From assembly GCF_036016195.1 (NCBI RefSeq), contig NZ_JAYWTM010000004.1:496001-560000 (forward strand): a stretch of DNA of 64,000 nucleotides, given 5' to 3'. This DNA is from Brenneria populi (GTDB lineage: Bacteria > Pseudomonadota > Gammaproteobacteria > Enterobacterales > Enterobacteriaceae). The notes below the pieces were generated by a model, which worked only from the letters and a program-made list of their open reading frames with translations, had not been told where the DNA came from and did no database searches. The position numbers and the translations under genes were made by a program. Positions 16,406-25,578 of this stretch are shown here, one piece after another (position 1 is the first letter of the stretch; every line of letters starts with the position of its first letter).

Positions 16406-17487
16406 CCGCTTCCCAGCCTGGCGCGGCTAACCGCTTCCCCGAGTTGCCATACCGCCATCGCGTAGTGGGTGCTGTGGTTATAGCGGGTAATGGCGTAAAA
16501 GTTAGGCAGACCGTACCAATATTGATAGCCGCTGCCGATATCCAGACGCAACAGGCTGGCCTCGGCGTAACCGCCCAGCGTGCTCATGGGTTTTAACCCG
16601 GCGGCCTGCAGCTCGGCGAGAGAGTAGCGCGTATTGAAGCCGTTTTTCAGCCCCGGCGCCTGCCCCAGCGCGGGAACGGCCACCAGCCCATTATTGACCC
16701 AGCCATGGGCCTTAAAGTAGTTGGCGACGCTGCCGATGGCGTCCACCGGATCCCACAGATTGATATGGCCATTGCCGTCGAAATCGACCGCATAGCTTTT
16801 AAACGATGACGGCATAAACTGGCCGTATCCCATCGCGCCGGCGTAAGACCCCCGCAGGCTGAGCGGATCGTTCCCTTCGGCACGGGCCATCAGCAGAAAG
16901 GTTTCCAATTCGCCGGTAAAGTATTCGGCGCGACGTGGATAGTCGAACGCCAGCGTCGCCAGCGCGTCAACGATCCGGGTTTTCCCCATCACCCGGCCCC
17001 AGCGGGTTTCTACGCCGATTATACCGACGATGATCTCCGGCGGAACCCCGTATGTCTCCCAGGCGCGTCGCAGCGCATCCTGATAGCGCCCCCAGAAAAC
17101 CACGCCGTTTTGCACGTTATCCGGCGTGATGAACTGATTACGGTAGCGAAGCCAGGCGCCGTTAGGGCCAGACGGCGCCCCCGAGGTCGGCGCCTGCTTA
17201 TCCATCAGGCGCAGCACCCAGTCCAACCGCTGCGCCTGGGCCAGAACATCATGCAGCTGTTGGCGGTCGAAACCGTGTTCATTCACCATCTTATCGACAA
17301 AGCGGCTCGTCGCCGGATTAAAAGCGAAGTCGCCGCTCAGCGGATGGCCCGCATGCGCCGGTTCGAGCAAAAAACCGCCCTTAAAGGGATTGCCCTGAGG
17401 CGCTTCGGGCGGCGACGTCGGCGTCGGTTTACTGCTACAGGCGGAGAGGAGTACAAGCACTGAGAGAAGAGTGGCCAAATGACGCAT
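16399..17487 (-). CDS. mltB: Membrane-bound lytic murein transglycosylase B
   Basis: MltB is an outer-membrane lipoprotein that cleaves the glycan strands of peptidoglycan, leaving 1,6-anhydro-muramic ends. The ATG at 17487 gives MRHLATLLSVLVLLSAC with the lipidated cysteine C17; a longer frame upstream would spoil this signal. The catalytic glutamate is E160 in GIIGVETRWGR. The soluble-domain landmarks AMGYGQFMPSSFKSYAVDF and DGNGHINLWDPVDAIGS (an EF-hand-like loop) follow E. coli closely. The 362 aa length compares with 361. The last seven bases overlap the 3' end of the diguanylate cyclase gene, so the two are convergent. Confidence 0.95.
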   Translation of the reverse strand: MRHLATLLSVLVLLSACSSKPTPTSPPEAPQGNPFKGGFLLEPAHAGHPLSGDFAFNPATSRFVDKMVNEHGFDRQQLHDVLAQAQRLDWVLRLMDKQAPTSGAPSGPNGAWLRYRNQFITPDNVQNGVVFWGRYQDALRRAWETYGVPPEIIVGIIGVETRWGRVMGKTRIVDALATLAFDYPRRAEYFTGELETFLLMARAEGNDPLSLRGSYAGAMGYGQFMPSSFKSYAVDFDGNGHINLWDPVDAIGSVANYFKAHGWVNNGLVAVPALGQAPGLKNGFNTRYSLAELQAAGLKPMSTLGGYAEASLLRLDIGSGYQYWYGLPNFYAITRYNHSTHYAMAVWQLGEAVSRARLGSGY

Positions 17488-17603
17488 CAGATGTCCGTGT
17501 AACCGAATAAGGGAAAAGTAACCGTTATGGTAAATCATTGCCTAACGAGAAAAAACCGAAATCTGCGCCCCGAATCGCTCGCAATCCCGGGCGCATTAGA
17601 GCG

Positions 17604-17945
17604 TTAGTTTTTCTTCACAAACTCGGATTTCAGCTTCATCGCGCCAAAACCGTCAATCTTGCAATCGATATTGTGATCGCCTTCCACCAGGCGAATGCCT
17701 TTAACGCGCGTACCGATTTTCAATGTTGATGAACTTCCTTTAACTTTCAAATCCTTAATTACCGTCACGGTGTCGCCGTCCGCCAGCAAATTACCATTGG
17801 CGTCTTTGACGATCGGTCCCTCTTCCTCGACCGCCGCATCACCGCCCATCGCCCACACATGCCCACACTCCGGACAGTTCAGCAGATCGTTGTCCTGCCA
17901 GGCATATTCAGAGTCGCACTTAGGACAATTAGGTAACTGTTGCAT
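17604..17945 (-). CDS. yjdM: PhnA/YjdM-family zinc-ribbon protein
   Basis: A 113 aa protein with an N-terminal zinc ribbon (C7, C10, C24, C27; CPKC and CPECGHVW) and a C-terminal beta-barrel-like domain (DGDTVTVIKDLKVKG, IDGFGAMKLKSEFVKKN). It was historically named PhnA for alkylphosphonate uptake, but its molecular function is not established. It is a stand-alone gene without other phn genes nearby. Confidence 0.9.
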   Translation of the reverse strand: MQQLPNCPKCDSEYAWQDNDLLNCPECGHVWAMGGDAAVEEEGPIVKDANGNLLADGDTVTVIKDLKVKGSSSTLKIGTRVKGIRLVEGDHNIDCKIDGFGAMKLKSEFVKKN

Positions 17946-18072
17946 GATAAAATTCCCAAAAATTTAAAAAATCAGATAAAAAACAAATAAAATCAATATG
18001 ACTGTCGCCAGCTACGGATATTTTAACGTTTTATTCGCGCGGAGAGTAGCCGTCTCTTGAACCGGCAGTGAA

Positions 18073-18726
18073 TCACTGCACGATTTTGCCATCCCGCAAG
18101 ATGAACATGACTTTTCCGTCCCAAAATTCGGCGATAAAGATCTCTTCCGCCTTAAGCCCGCGCTGCGCAAGCTGCGCGTTAAGCCAGTCCTCATCCTTTT
18201 CTATCTGCTGCTCCAGTTCGTCATACCGGATCTTGCCGTCTTTCATAATAATGACGGACGGCATTTTCGCGTCATCGCAAACGACGGTAAGCTGGCCGCT
18301 GGGTTCGATTTGGGCATAGCTGACCTGGCGAAAAGAGTTGATACCCTGCGAGTGAAGCTGGGACGCGACATTCAGGATATCGATTTTGTTTTTCTTACGC
18401 AGAATATTGTCCATCAGGAAGCGTCCCTTCTTCACAATGGGAAGCGGATCGCCGATGGCGATGGAGCGAAACAGGCTAACGTGCTTGGTGATGGCATTGA
18501 GCAACGATATCAGCCCGACGCCGATAAGTAACACAATGATATATTGATGCAGCGGTATGCTGTCGCTGTAGATGACCCCGCCGATAATCCCCCCCAAAAC
18601 AAAGTTGCCGATAAAATCAACCGGCGTCATCTGCGAAAGCTGAGTTTTGCCCGAGAGGTTTAGATGCATAATGACGATAAAAAAGCCGATAATGAATTTT
18701 ATTAAAATAAATCCGTAATAGCCCAT
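18073..18726 (-). CDS. YetF/DUF421-family inner-membrane protein
   Basis: A predicted membrane protein of the YetF (DUF421) family. Three hydrophobic segments lie at about residues 4-21, 38-53 and 60-79. A cytoplasmic domain with the family pattern follows: GDPLPIVKKGRFLMDNI, SQLHSQGINSFRQVSYA, then MPSVIIMKDGKI. The protein ends in a second small domain (EEIFIAEFWDGKVMFILRDG). The ATG at 18726 is preceded by a strong AGAGGAAAT site, so the 29-codon upstream extension of the frame is rejected. The biochemical role of the family is unclear. Confidence 0.82.
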   Translation of the reverse strand: MGYYGFILIKFIIGFFIVIMHLNLSGKTQLSQMTPVDFIGNFVLGGIIGGVIYSDSIPLHQYIIVLLIGVGLISLLNAITKHVSLFRSIAIGDPLPIVKKGRFLMDNILRKKNKIDILNVASQLHSQGINSFRQVSYAQIEPSGQLTVVCDDAKMPSVIIMKDGKIRYDELEQQIEKDEDWLNAQLAQRGLKAEEIFIAEFWDGKVMFILRDGKIVQ

Positions 18727-18930
18727 ATTTCCTCTATTCGCCCTGTTTACGGTATTTGCCATAAAAACATCCGCGCCGGAACCAACGAAAACGGCCGCCA
18801 AAGGCGCGTTCACCGGCGCGATGCCCGCATATAATGAAGGTTATAGATGAAAATCGGCGCGCGTGCCAATGGCGCGCCCGGGCGGGCGTTCACCCGTCCG
18901 CTGCGCGCGTTCCCCCCCTAGCCGCACATT

Positions 18931-20238
18931 TCACATCAGCATGACGTGCAAAAACGCCAGCGACGTTTCCTGCTCAAGCCGGGTTAACCGCCGGTATAGC
19001 GCGCCGGCCTCGGGCAATGCGGCGCAGCAGTCGGCAAACTTGCGCTGCCGCTCGTCATCGCTAAAGGGTTCGCTGATGTCGCCTTTCGCATTGAGCCGCT
19101 GGGCGCTTAGCCTGCGGCCATCTTTTAGCGTGATGGTCACAATATGCGGCAGATTGTTCCCCTCCTCCTCTTCCGCCTCACTCCAACTGGTCATGCCTAC
19201 CCGGCCCAGCTTGTCCGCCACGGCCTGGCCGGCGACCCGTTCCGGCGTAAAATCCGCGACGCTTAACGCCCCGTTATGCAAAAGAACGGAGACGCAGTAA
19301 GGCATGGAAAAACGCGCCTGCATCTCATTTTGGGGCAAGGGGTAAGCCAGATTGCGTCGGTTTGCGATCCCCACTTTAACCGCGACGTTCACGACATCGT
19401 CGGCGCTAAACGAATGCCGCGCCCGCAAATCGCTGATGGCGTCCAGAACCCGGTGCGTTGACCCGCAGCAGGGGTGTTTTTTCGGCAGAACGCCGTCGGT
19501 TTCAATGACGTGTTGCGATAAAGTCGGCCACCTTGCGATATCCGCCGATGGAAAATGCTTGCCGGCAAAGAGCTGATAAAAGCCCTGCTCGCCTTCAATA
19601 ATATCCAGACGACCGGACATGCCGACGGCGGCAAGCGTCGCCGCTTCCACCGCGTTACGCGCCGCCATGCCGGCATGAAACGGTTTCAACGGCGTGCCGA
19701 ACTGCCCCTTAACGCCGCCGGCAAGGCTGACGGCGATACTCAACGTCCGGGCGATCCCCGCTTGGTCCAGCCCTTTCAGCCAGGCGACGCCGGCGGCGGT
19801 GCCGATACAGCCCACGGTAGAGGTGCCGTGCCAGCCCGCGGTGTAATGCGACGGCCCCACGACCGAACCGACGAACGCCTGCGCCTGCAAACCAATCAGA
19901 TAGGCGTCGATCAGATCGCCGCCGCCGCGCTTCTCCTCCAGCGCTATCGCCAGCAATGCCGGCACCAGCACCGCCGAAGCATGGCTCATTCCCGGCGCAA
20001 AATTATCGTCGTAGTCGATGGCGTGCGCCGCGGTGGCGTTAATCAGCGCGCAGACCGCCGCCGGCCGCGGCTGGTAGGCCGACCACGCCTGCCGCACCGC
20101 GCGGCTGGAGAAATCATTACGCCCGGCATACAGGCACGCCAGCGTATCGATAATGGCCTCACGGGCCCGTTGTCTGGCTGCCTGGCTAAACGGCGGTTTA
20201 CGCGCGCACCAGGCGGCGATAGTTTCAATCACCGTCAT
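18931..20238 (-). CDS. MmgE/PrpD-family protein
   Basis: A 435 aa member of the MmgE/PrpD superfamily, which includes 2-methylcitrate dehydratase, cis-aconitate decarboxylase and iminodisuccinate epimerase. Family landmarks are AREAIIDTLACLYAG near residue 27, INATAAHAIDYDDNF near 70, GWHGTSTVGCIGTAAG near 130, and KKHPCCGSTHRVLDA near 265 (the active-site loop region). The start at 20238 (GAGAAAAAT before ATG) matches the family N-terminus; a longer frame upstream is spurious. It is the last gene of the transporter/amidohydrolase block, 77 bases after the ATPase gene. prpB, prpC and acnD are absent, so propionate catabolism is unlikely. The reaction is unknown. Confidence 0.85.
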   Translation of the reverse strand: MTVIETIAAWCARKPPFSQAARQRAREAIIDTLACLYAGRNDFSSRAVRQAWSAYQPRPAAVCALINATAAHAIDYDDNFAPGMSHASAVLVPALLAIALEEKRGGGDLIDAYLIGLQAQAFVGSVVGPSHYTAGWHGTSTVGCIGTAAGVAWLKGLDQAGIARTLSIAVSLAGGVKGQFGTPLKPFHAGMAARNAVEAATLAAVGMSGRLDIIEGEQGFYQLFAGKHFPSADIARWPTLSQHVIETDGVLPKKHPCCGSTHRVLDAISDLRARHSFSADDVVNVAVKVGIANRRNLAYPLPQNEMQARFSMPYCVSVLLHNGALSVADFTPERVAGQAVADKLGRVGMTSWSEAEEEEGNNLPHIVTITLKDGRRLSAQRLNAKGDISEPFSDDERQRKFADCCAALPEAGALYRRLTRLEQETSLAFLHVMLM

Positions 20239-20315
20239 ATTTTTCTCGCAAAGAAAGCGTATTAAACGGAAAGCGCCGCCATTGCCGCGACGGCCCGGAG
20301 GCGAATTGCGCCGTG

Positions 20316-21077
20316 TTATGCCTCGCTGGCGGCGAGAAAACGCCGGGTATACTCTTCGCGGGCGCCTCCGCGCCGCAGAGCGTCCGCGCTCAGCTCCTCC
20401 AGCAGCTTGCCCTGATGCATAATCGCCACCCGTTGGCACAGATGCGTCACCACCGCCAGATCGTGCGTCACCATCAGGTAGGTCAAACTGCGCTGCCGAC
20501 GCATGGCGGCAAGCAGATTAAGAATTTCGGCCTGCACCGACACATCCAGCGCGGAAGTGGGCTCGTCCAGCAACAGTACGGAAGGTTCGGTAATCAGCGC
20601 CCTAGCGATGGCGACCCGCTGGCGCTGACCGCCGGATAGCTGGTGCGGATAACGGTAACGGAAGGCGTCCGACAAGCCGACGGCGTTCAGCGCGTCGCTG
20701 ATCCGCTCCTCGTGGCGATCCAGTTTGTGCAGTTGCAGCGGCTCGCGCAGCGCGCTGTACACCATTTTGCGCGGATGGAGCGAGGCATAGGGATCCTGAA
20801 ACACCATCTGCACCTGGCGATAAAAGGCTTTATCGCGCACCGGATGCTGTTCGCGGTTGGCGAACAGAATCGCCCCCTGGTAATGGCTGTTCAGCCCGGC
20901 GAGCGCGCGCAGAATGGTGGACTTGCCGCAGCCGGATTCGCCGATCAGCCCGTAGCTTTCGCCTTCCGCCAGCGTGAAGCTGACATCGCTGACCACTTGA
21001 CGCCGCATCACCCCTTCGCCGAAAGCGATATTGAGATCGACGACTTCCACGCTGCGTTGTGAGGCTGGAATGATCAT
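20316..21077 (-). CDS. Peptide-type ABC transporter ATP-binding protein (DppF/OppF-like)
   Basis: This is the second ATPase subunit of a DppABCDF-type importer. It has Walker A GESGCGKST near residue 43, the Q loop VFQDPYASLHP, signature LSGGQRQRVAIARAL and Walker B VLLLDEPTSALD. The length of 253 aa is shorter than DppF (about 330) because the C-terminal oligopeptide domain is lacking. The start overlaps the preceding ATPase gene by four bases. Confidence 0.93.
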   Translation of the reverse strand: MIIPASQRSVEVVDLNIAFGEGVMRRQVVSDVSFTLAEGESYGLIGESGCGKSTILRALAGLNSHYQGAILFANREQHPVRDKAFYRQVQMVFQDPYASLHPRKMVYSALREPLQLHKLDRHEERISDALNAVGLSDAFRYRYPHQLSGGQRQRVAIARALITEPSVLLLDEPTSALDVSVQAEILNLLAAMRRQRSLTYLMVTHDLAVVTHLCQRVAIMHQGKLLEELSADALRRGGAREEYTRRFLAASEA

Positions 21078-21940
21078 AGGGCGACTCCGTTACGGTAGCT
21101 GGGGCCGGTTAACCAGGCCGGATCGCGCGCCGGCACGCTCAGGGTCTCCACCGGATGATGCAGGCGCGGCTGACTGGCCAACAAGGCTTGGGTATAAGGA
21201 TGGCGGGCGTCGTGCAGCCGGCTGGCGAGGATCTCCTCCACCACGCGCCCGGCGTACATAACCAACACCCGGTCGCAGAAGCGCGACACCAGATTCAGAT
21301 CGTGGGTGATAAACAACAATCCGGTATTGCGACGGGCCAGCTGTTCGTCGAGGATCGCCAGCACCTGCTGACGCACGGTGACATCCAGCGCCGAGGTCGG
21401 CTCGTCGGCGATGATCAGATCCGGTTCCGGGATCAGCATCATGGCGATCATCACGCGTTGCCCCATGCCGCCGGAAATTTCATGAGGGTAGCGTTCAAAC
21501 ACATTTTCACAGTCGAGAATATGCACCGACTCCAGCATCGCCAGCGCTTTTTCACGGGCGACCTTGTAACCGACGCGCGTATGCAGACGATAGGCCTCGG
21601 TGATCTGGTGGCCGATGCGCATCAGCGGATTCAGGGAAAATTTGGGATCCTGCAAAATCATCGAAATGCGATTGCCGCGCACGGCGCGCATCTGTTTTTC
21701 GCTGGCGTTCAGCAGATCGATCTCGCCGAAGCGGATCGCCCTGGCGCTGATGCGGCCGATTTTCGGCGTCAGCTTGAGCAGCGCGCGGCAGGTCTGCGAT
21801 TTACCGGATCCCGACTCGCCGACAACCGCCACTTTTTCGCGCCCGACCTGAAAGGAGACGTCCCGCACCGCGTGGTTGTCCTCATGAGCGCCTTTAAACA
21901 CAATATTCAGACCCTGTACGTCAAGCAGAATGTCACTCAT
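21074..21940 (-). CDS. Peptide-type ABC transporter ATP-binding protein (DppD/OppD-like)
   Basis: This is the first ATPase subunit of the importer. It has Walker A GESGSGKSQT near residue 39, signature ISGGMGQRVMIAMML and Walker B LIIADEPTSALD. The C-terminal stretch HDARHPYTQALLASQPRL is typical of DppD/OppD proteins. At 288 aa it is somewhat shorter than DppD and lacks an obvious cysteine-rich iron-sulphur loop. It overlaps both neighbouring genes by a few bases, so the transporter is translated as a coupled set. Confidence 0.93.
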   Translation of the reverse strand: MSDILLDVQGLNIVFKGAHEDNHAVRDVSFQVGREKVAVVGESGSGKSQTCRALLKLTPKIGRISARAIRFGEIDLLNASEKQMRAVRGNRISMILQDPKFSLNPLMRIGHQITEAYRLHTRVGYKVAREKALAMLESVHILDCENVFERYPHEISGGMGQRVMIAMMLIPEPDLIIADEPTSALDVTVRQQVLAILDEQLARRNTGLLFITHDLNLVSRFCDRVLVMYAGRVVEEILASRLHDARHPYTQALLASQPRLHHPVETLSVPARDPAWLTGPSYRNGVAL

Positions 21941-22868
21941 GGCGAAGATCCATTACGTCGCGCAGGCCGTCGCCAAGCAGGTTGAAGGCCAGACTGGTGA
22001 AAAGGATGGCTAAACCGGGGATGGCGGCGATCCAACCGTTATTGAGCATAAACTCGCGTCCCGACGCCAGCATGGCGCCCCATTCCGGGCTGGGCGCCTG
22101 CGCGCCTAATCCGAGAAAACCAAGCCCGGCGGCGGTCAGAATGATGGCCGCCATATTCAGCGTCACCCGCACCACCACCGACGGCAGACACATGGGAATG
22201 ATATGGAACAGAATAATGTGCCAGGAGGAGGCGCCCTGTAAGCGCACCGCCGCAATGTAATCCATCTTGCGGATCGACAGCGTTTCCGCCCGCGCCAGAC
22301 GGGCGATAGGCGGCCAGGACGACAGGGAAATGGCGATAATCGCGTTTTCGATGCCCGGCCCGAGCGCGGCGACAAACGCCAGCGCCAGAATCAGGCTGGG
22401 AAACGCCAGAAAAATATCCACCAGGCGCATCAGCACCGTATCCACCCAGCCGCCGAGGTAGCCCGCCGTGGTGCCGATCGCCAGCCCCAAGGGCGTAATG
22501 ATGACGGCGGTCAGCGCCGCGATATAGAGCGTGATGCGCGCGCCGTACAACAGCCGGCTGTAGATATCCCGCCCCAACTCATCGGTGCCGAGCCAGTTTT
22601 CCAGGCTGGGCGTTTGCAGACGATTGCCCAGATCCTGCGTATAGATGTCGTGGCTGGCCAGCCAGGGGGCGAACAGCGCGGCGAAAACGATGACCAATAG
22701 CACTATCAGACCGAAGAGAGCCGAATGATTGGCGCAAAAACGGCGCCATTGGATCCACATTTGCTGCATACGCGCCTGAAACGGCGTGGCCGGCGCCGGC
22801 GCGCTCAGCCAATTGCGCAGAGACGAACGGGATTGGGCGGCAGGCGATTTATTCGTCAAATCAGTCAT
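21933..22868 (-). CDS. Peptide-type ABC transporter permease (DppC-like)
   Basis: This is one of two inner-membrane permease subunits. The ATG at 22868 overlaps the previous stop (ATGA) and follows GGAGGACCA, an excellent ribosome binding site; the longer frame is rejected. A cytoplasmic N-terminus of about 45 residues is followed by a first membrane helix (SALFGLIVLLVIVFAALFAP), the DppC landmark WLGTDELGRDIYSRLLYGAR and the EAA-type loop RLQGASSWHIILFHIIP. The product is 311 aa. Confidence 0.93.
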   Translation of the reverse strand: MTDLTNKSPAAQSRSSLRNWLSAPAPATPFQARMQQMWIQWRRFCANHSALFGLIVLLVIVFAALFAPWLASHDIYTQDLGNRLQTPSLENWLGTDELGRDIYSRLLYGARITLYIAALTAVIITPLGLAIGTTAGYLGGWVDTVLMRLVDIFLAFPSLILALAFVAALGPGIENAIIAISLSSWPPIARLARAETLSIRKMDYIAAVRLQGASSWHIILFHIIPMCLPSVVVRVTLNMAAIILTAAGLGFLGLGAQAPSPEWGAMLASGREFMLNNGWIAAIPGLAILFTSLAFNLLGDGLRDVMDLRHE

Positions 22869-23938
22869 TGGTCCTCCTGGCGCGTGCGGGGATCGAACAG
22901 GCGGTACAGTAAATCGCAAATCAGATTAAGCACGACGAAGATCGCGCCGGTTAACAGCGCGCAGCCCACCACCGCGTTCATATCGCCCGCCAGCAGCGCA
23001 TTGGTGAGATAGCGGCCGAACCCCGGCCAGGCGAAAACGGTTTCGGTCAGTACCGCCCCCTCCAGCAGCCAGGCCCAGGAGAGCGCGACCACCGTCAGCG
23101 TCGGCACCGCGATATTGCGCAGCGCGTGCACCCAGACGCAGCGCGCCCAGGACAATCCTTTCACCCGCGCGGTGATAATGTACTCTTGGGATAACTGTTC
23201 GATCATAAAGCTGCGGGTCATACGGCTGATATAGGCCAGCGAACTCAGGCCGAGAATCGAGGCCGGCAGGATAATATGGCTGAAAACGTTCTTGAACATC
23301 GCCCAGTTACGGGCAAGCGCGCTGTCGATCAGCCAGAAGCCGGTGACCGGGCGCAGATCGAATTCATAGATAAAATCGATACGTCCCGGCCCGCCGATCC
23401 AGCCCAGCGAGGCGTAGAACAGCAGCAGCCCCATCAGGCCAAGCCAGAAATGCGGCGTCGAGTAGCTCAGCAGGCCGATAAAACGGATCAGATGATCAAA
23501 CCAGGAATTGCGGTACATGGCGGACAGCACCCCGGCCGGGATGCCCAGTCCGGTGCCGACGATCGCCGCCAGCGTGGCCAGTTCCAGCGTGGCGGGAAAC
23601 ACGCGCGCGATATCCTGCGCGACCGGGTGGCTGGTGGTCAGGGCCGTACCGAAGTCAAGATGCGCCAGCTGCCAGAGATAATCGGCGAACTGTTTCCACA
23701 GCGGCTGGTCAAGCCCCAATTGGACATACATGGTGTCATAGGCTTCCTGACTGGCGTTGTCGCCAATCACCGCCACCACCGGGTCGATCGGCAGCAGCCG
23801 GCCGATAAAGAAGGTCAAGGCCGCCAGTCCCAGCAGCGTACAGAAGATGGAGATCGCGCCTTTTATCAGCCTCAGCAAGCGGCGATAGCGTAACGCCCAT
23901 ACCAGGTTCATCGGTTGTTGCGAACATACCTGCGACAT
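22865..23938 (-). CDS. Peptide-type ABC transporter permease (DppB-like)
   Basis: This is the other permease subunit. A first membrane helix lies near residues 29-47 (ISIFCTLLGLAALTFFIGRL). It is followed by the periplasmic loop with LGLDQPLWKQFADYL and DFGTAL, and several further helices. The EAA loop reads ARVKGLSWARCVWVHALRN, and the C-terminal segment contains VETVFAW-like LTETVFAWPGFGRYL. The product is 357 aa. The gene starts 14 bases after the solute-binding protein gene ends. Confidence 0.93.
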   Translation of the reverse strand: MSQVCSQQPMNLVWALRYRRLLRLIKGAISIFCTLLGLAALTFFIGRLLPIDPVVAVIGDNASQEAYDTMYVQLGLDQPLWKQFADYLWQLAHLDFGTALTTSHPVAQDIARVFPATLELATLAAIVGTGLGIPAGVLSAMYRNSWFDHLIRFIGLLSYSTPHFWLGLMGLLLFYASLGWIGGPGRIDFIYEFDLRPVTGFWLIDSALARNWAMFKNVFSHIILPASILGLSSLAYISRMTRSFMIEQLSQEYIITARVKGLSWARCVWVHALRNIAVPTLTVVALSWAWLLEGAVLTETVFAWPGFGRYLTNALLAGDMNAVVGCALLTGAIFVVLNLICDLLYRLFDPRTRQEDQ

Positions 23939-23952
23939 TGACGCCCCTCCGG

Positions 23953-25548
23953 TTATTTGCTTGCCGCGTTGTACCAGACGCGGAAACCATTCCAGGTCCA
24001 GTTCTTCACCGCCGGGCTGACGCCGGCGGTGTTATACATCTGGAACATAATGGCCATCGGCCCTTCCTCCATCACTGCGCGCTGAAGCTCGGCGTACTTT
24101 TCAATCCGCTTGCTTTCATCCGCTTCCAGCAGCGCGGCCCCGACCTGCTTATTCAGCTCCTCGTTATAAAACGCGGCGCGCCAGCTGGGGTACTGCGTGG
24201 CGCGGGCTTCCTTACGGTTATCGGGGTTAAAGACCAGACGGGAGGCGTTGCCGTGCGCATCCGGCACGGCGGTCTGCCACGCCATCATGGCGCTGGAAAA
24301 TTCGCGTCCGCGCGCCCGGCTAAACAGCTGCGCGTTCGCCATGCGCTCCAGCTTCAGTTGAACGCCGATTTTGGCGGCGTTCTGCTGAATGCTTTGAGCG
24401 ATAGGCGCGGAGTGCGGCAAGGTGCCGAAAATCACGCTGGAGGAGAACCCGTCGGGATAACCGGCTTCGGTCAGCAGCCGTTTGGCTTTTTCCAAATCCA
24501 GCTTGAAAGGCTGCCCCTGTTTTTCATCCAGCGCGCCGAACGCGCCGAGCTGGACAAAGCTGGCGCGGGGAACGCCAAGGTAGGGCATCACATTTTTCGC
24601 CAGGCCGTCGTAGTCGATCAGATAGCGCATCGCCAGGCGGACCTTGGGGTTTTTGAAGATCGGATCTTCGCTATTGAAGGTCCAGAAAAACAGCTGGGGC
24701 TTCAGCACTTTTTCCACGCGCACCTTACCGCCTTCGTCGAGCGTTTTCAGATCGTCGGCGGAAAGATCGCGCGCCACATCCACATCGCCCTGCGTCAGCA
24801 ACAATCGCTGGGTGCCCGTTTCCGCCACGTGACGAATCAGCACGCGTTTCAGCGCCGGCGGCGTCGACCAGTAGTTCTCCGTCGCCTGTAACACCACGCC
24901 CTCGCCCGCATTCCAGCGCATCAGCTGATAGGGGCCGACGCAGGCGGTGCGGGTGGAGAGATATTTATGGCCGAAGTCGCCGTTGACCGCCTCTTTTTCC
25001 AACAGCTTGCGGTTCAGCAGGGAGGAAACCACGTTCGCGGCGATGGCCTGCAACACCAGATTGGTGGGATAGGGTTTATCCAGCTTCATGACCAGCGTTT
25101 TATCGTCCGGCGCGGTGATGGTCTGGTCGACGTTCTCCTTATTGAAGCCGTAATCGGTAATCGCGGCGGCGTTGCCGTATCCCAGCTTCACCACGCGCTG
25201 CATCGACCAGGCGAGATCGCCGGCGGCGGCGGGCGAGCCGTCGGGGAATCGCAAATTATCCCGCAAATGAAAGGTGATCTGCCGATGATCCGCCGAGACA
25301 TCCCAGCTTTCGGCCAGATTGGGCGCCACCTTTCTTTCGTCTGCGGCGTCAAATTTAACCAGCGAATCGCAGGTATTCAGCACAATCTCATTGGTGACCA
25401 CTTCGCCAATCTGCGCCGGATCCCAGGTGCTGATAGCGTCAATATTCCAGGCCATCACCAGCGAGTCGGGCGGCGTAGCGGCGTGGCCGGCCGCGCTGAT
25501 AAAACCGGAAAACACCCATGCTGCGGTAATCGTATTGAGTTTGATCAT
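23953..25548 (-). CDS. Peptide-type ABC transporter periplasmic binding protein
   Basis: This is a solute-binding protein of cluster C (family 5, DppA/OppA/NikA type). A signal peptide covers about residues 1-23 (AAWVFSGFISAAGHA); no lipobox is seen. Family landmarks include NIDAISTWDPAQ, VAPNLAESWDVSADHRQITF with HLRDNLRFPDGSP, and ARTACVGPYQL. The length is 531 aa. The ligand cannot be read from the sequence; the adjoining amidohydrolase suggests an N-acylated or peptide-like compound. Confidence 0.92.
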   Translation of the reverse strand: MIKLNTITAAWVFSGFISAAGHAATPPDSLVMAWNIDAISTWDPAQIGEVVTNEIVLNTCDSLVKFDAADERKVAPNLAESWDVSADHRQITFHLRDNLRFPDGSPAAAGDLAWSMQRVVKLGYGNAAAITDYGFNKENVDQTITAPDDKTLVMKLDKPYPTNLVLQAIAANVVSSLLNRKLLEKEAVNGDFGHKYLSTRTACVGPYQLMRWNAGEGVVLQATENYWSTPPALKRVLIRHVAETGTQRLLLTQGDVDVARDLSADDLKTLDEGGKVRVEKVLKPQLFFWTFNSEDPIFKNPKVRLAMRYLIDYDGLAKNVMPYLGVPRASFVQLGAFGALDEKQGQPFKLDLEKAKRLLTEAGYPDGFSSSVIFGTLPHSAPIAQSIQQNAAKIGVQLKLERMANAQLFSRARGREFSSAMMAWQTAVPDAHGNASRLVFNPDNRKEARATQYPSWRAAFYNEELNKQVGAALLEADESKRIEKYAELQRAVMEEGPMAIMFQMYNTAGVSPAVKNWTWNGFRVWYNAASK

Positions 25549-25578
25549 TGAACGAGCTCCAGCGTATTGAAAAGTGGA

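Noticed and set aside
20239..20439. Upstream extension of the MmgE/PrpD reading frame
   Set aside because: The extra 67 residues have no family similarity and run into the neighbouring ATPase gene; the ATG at 20238 fits the family N-terminus.
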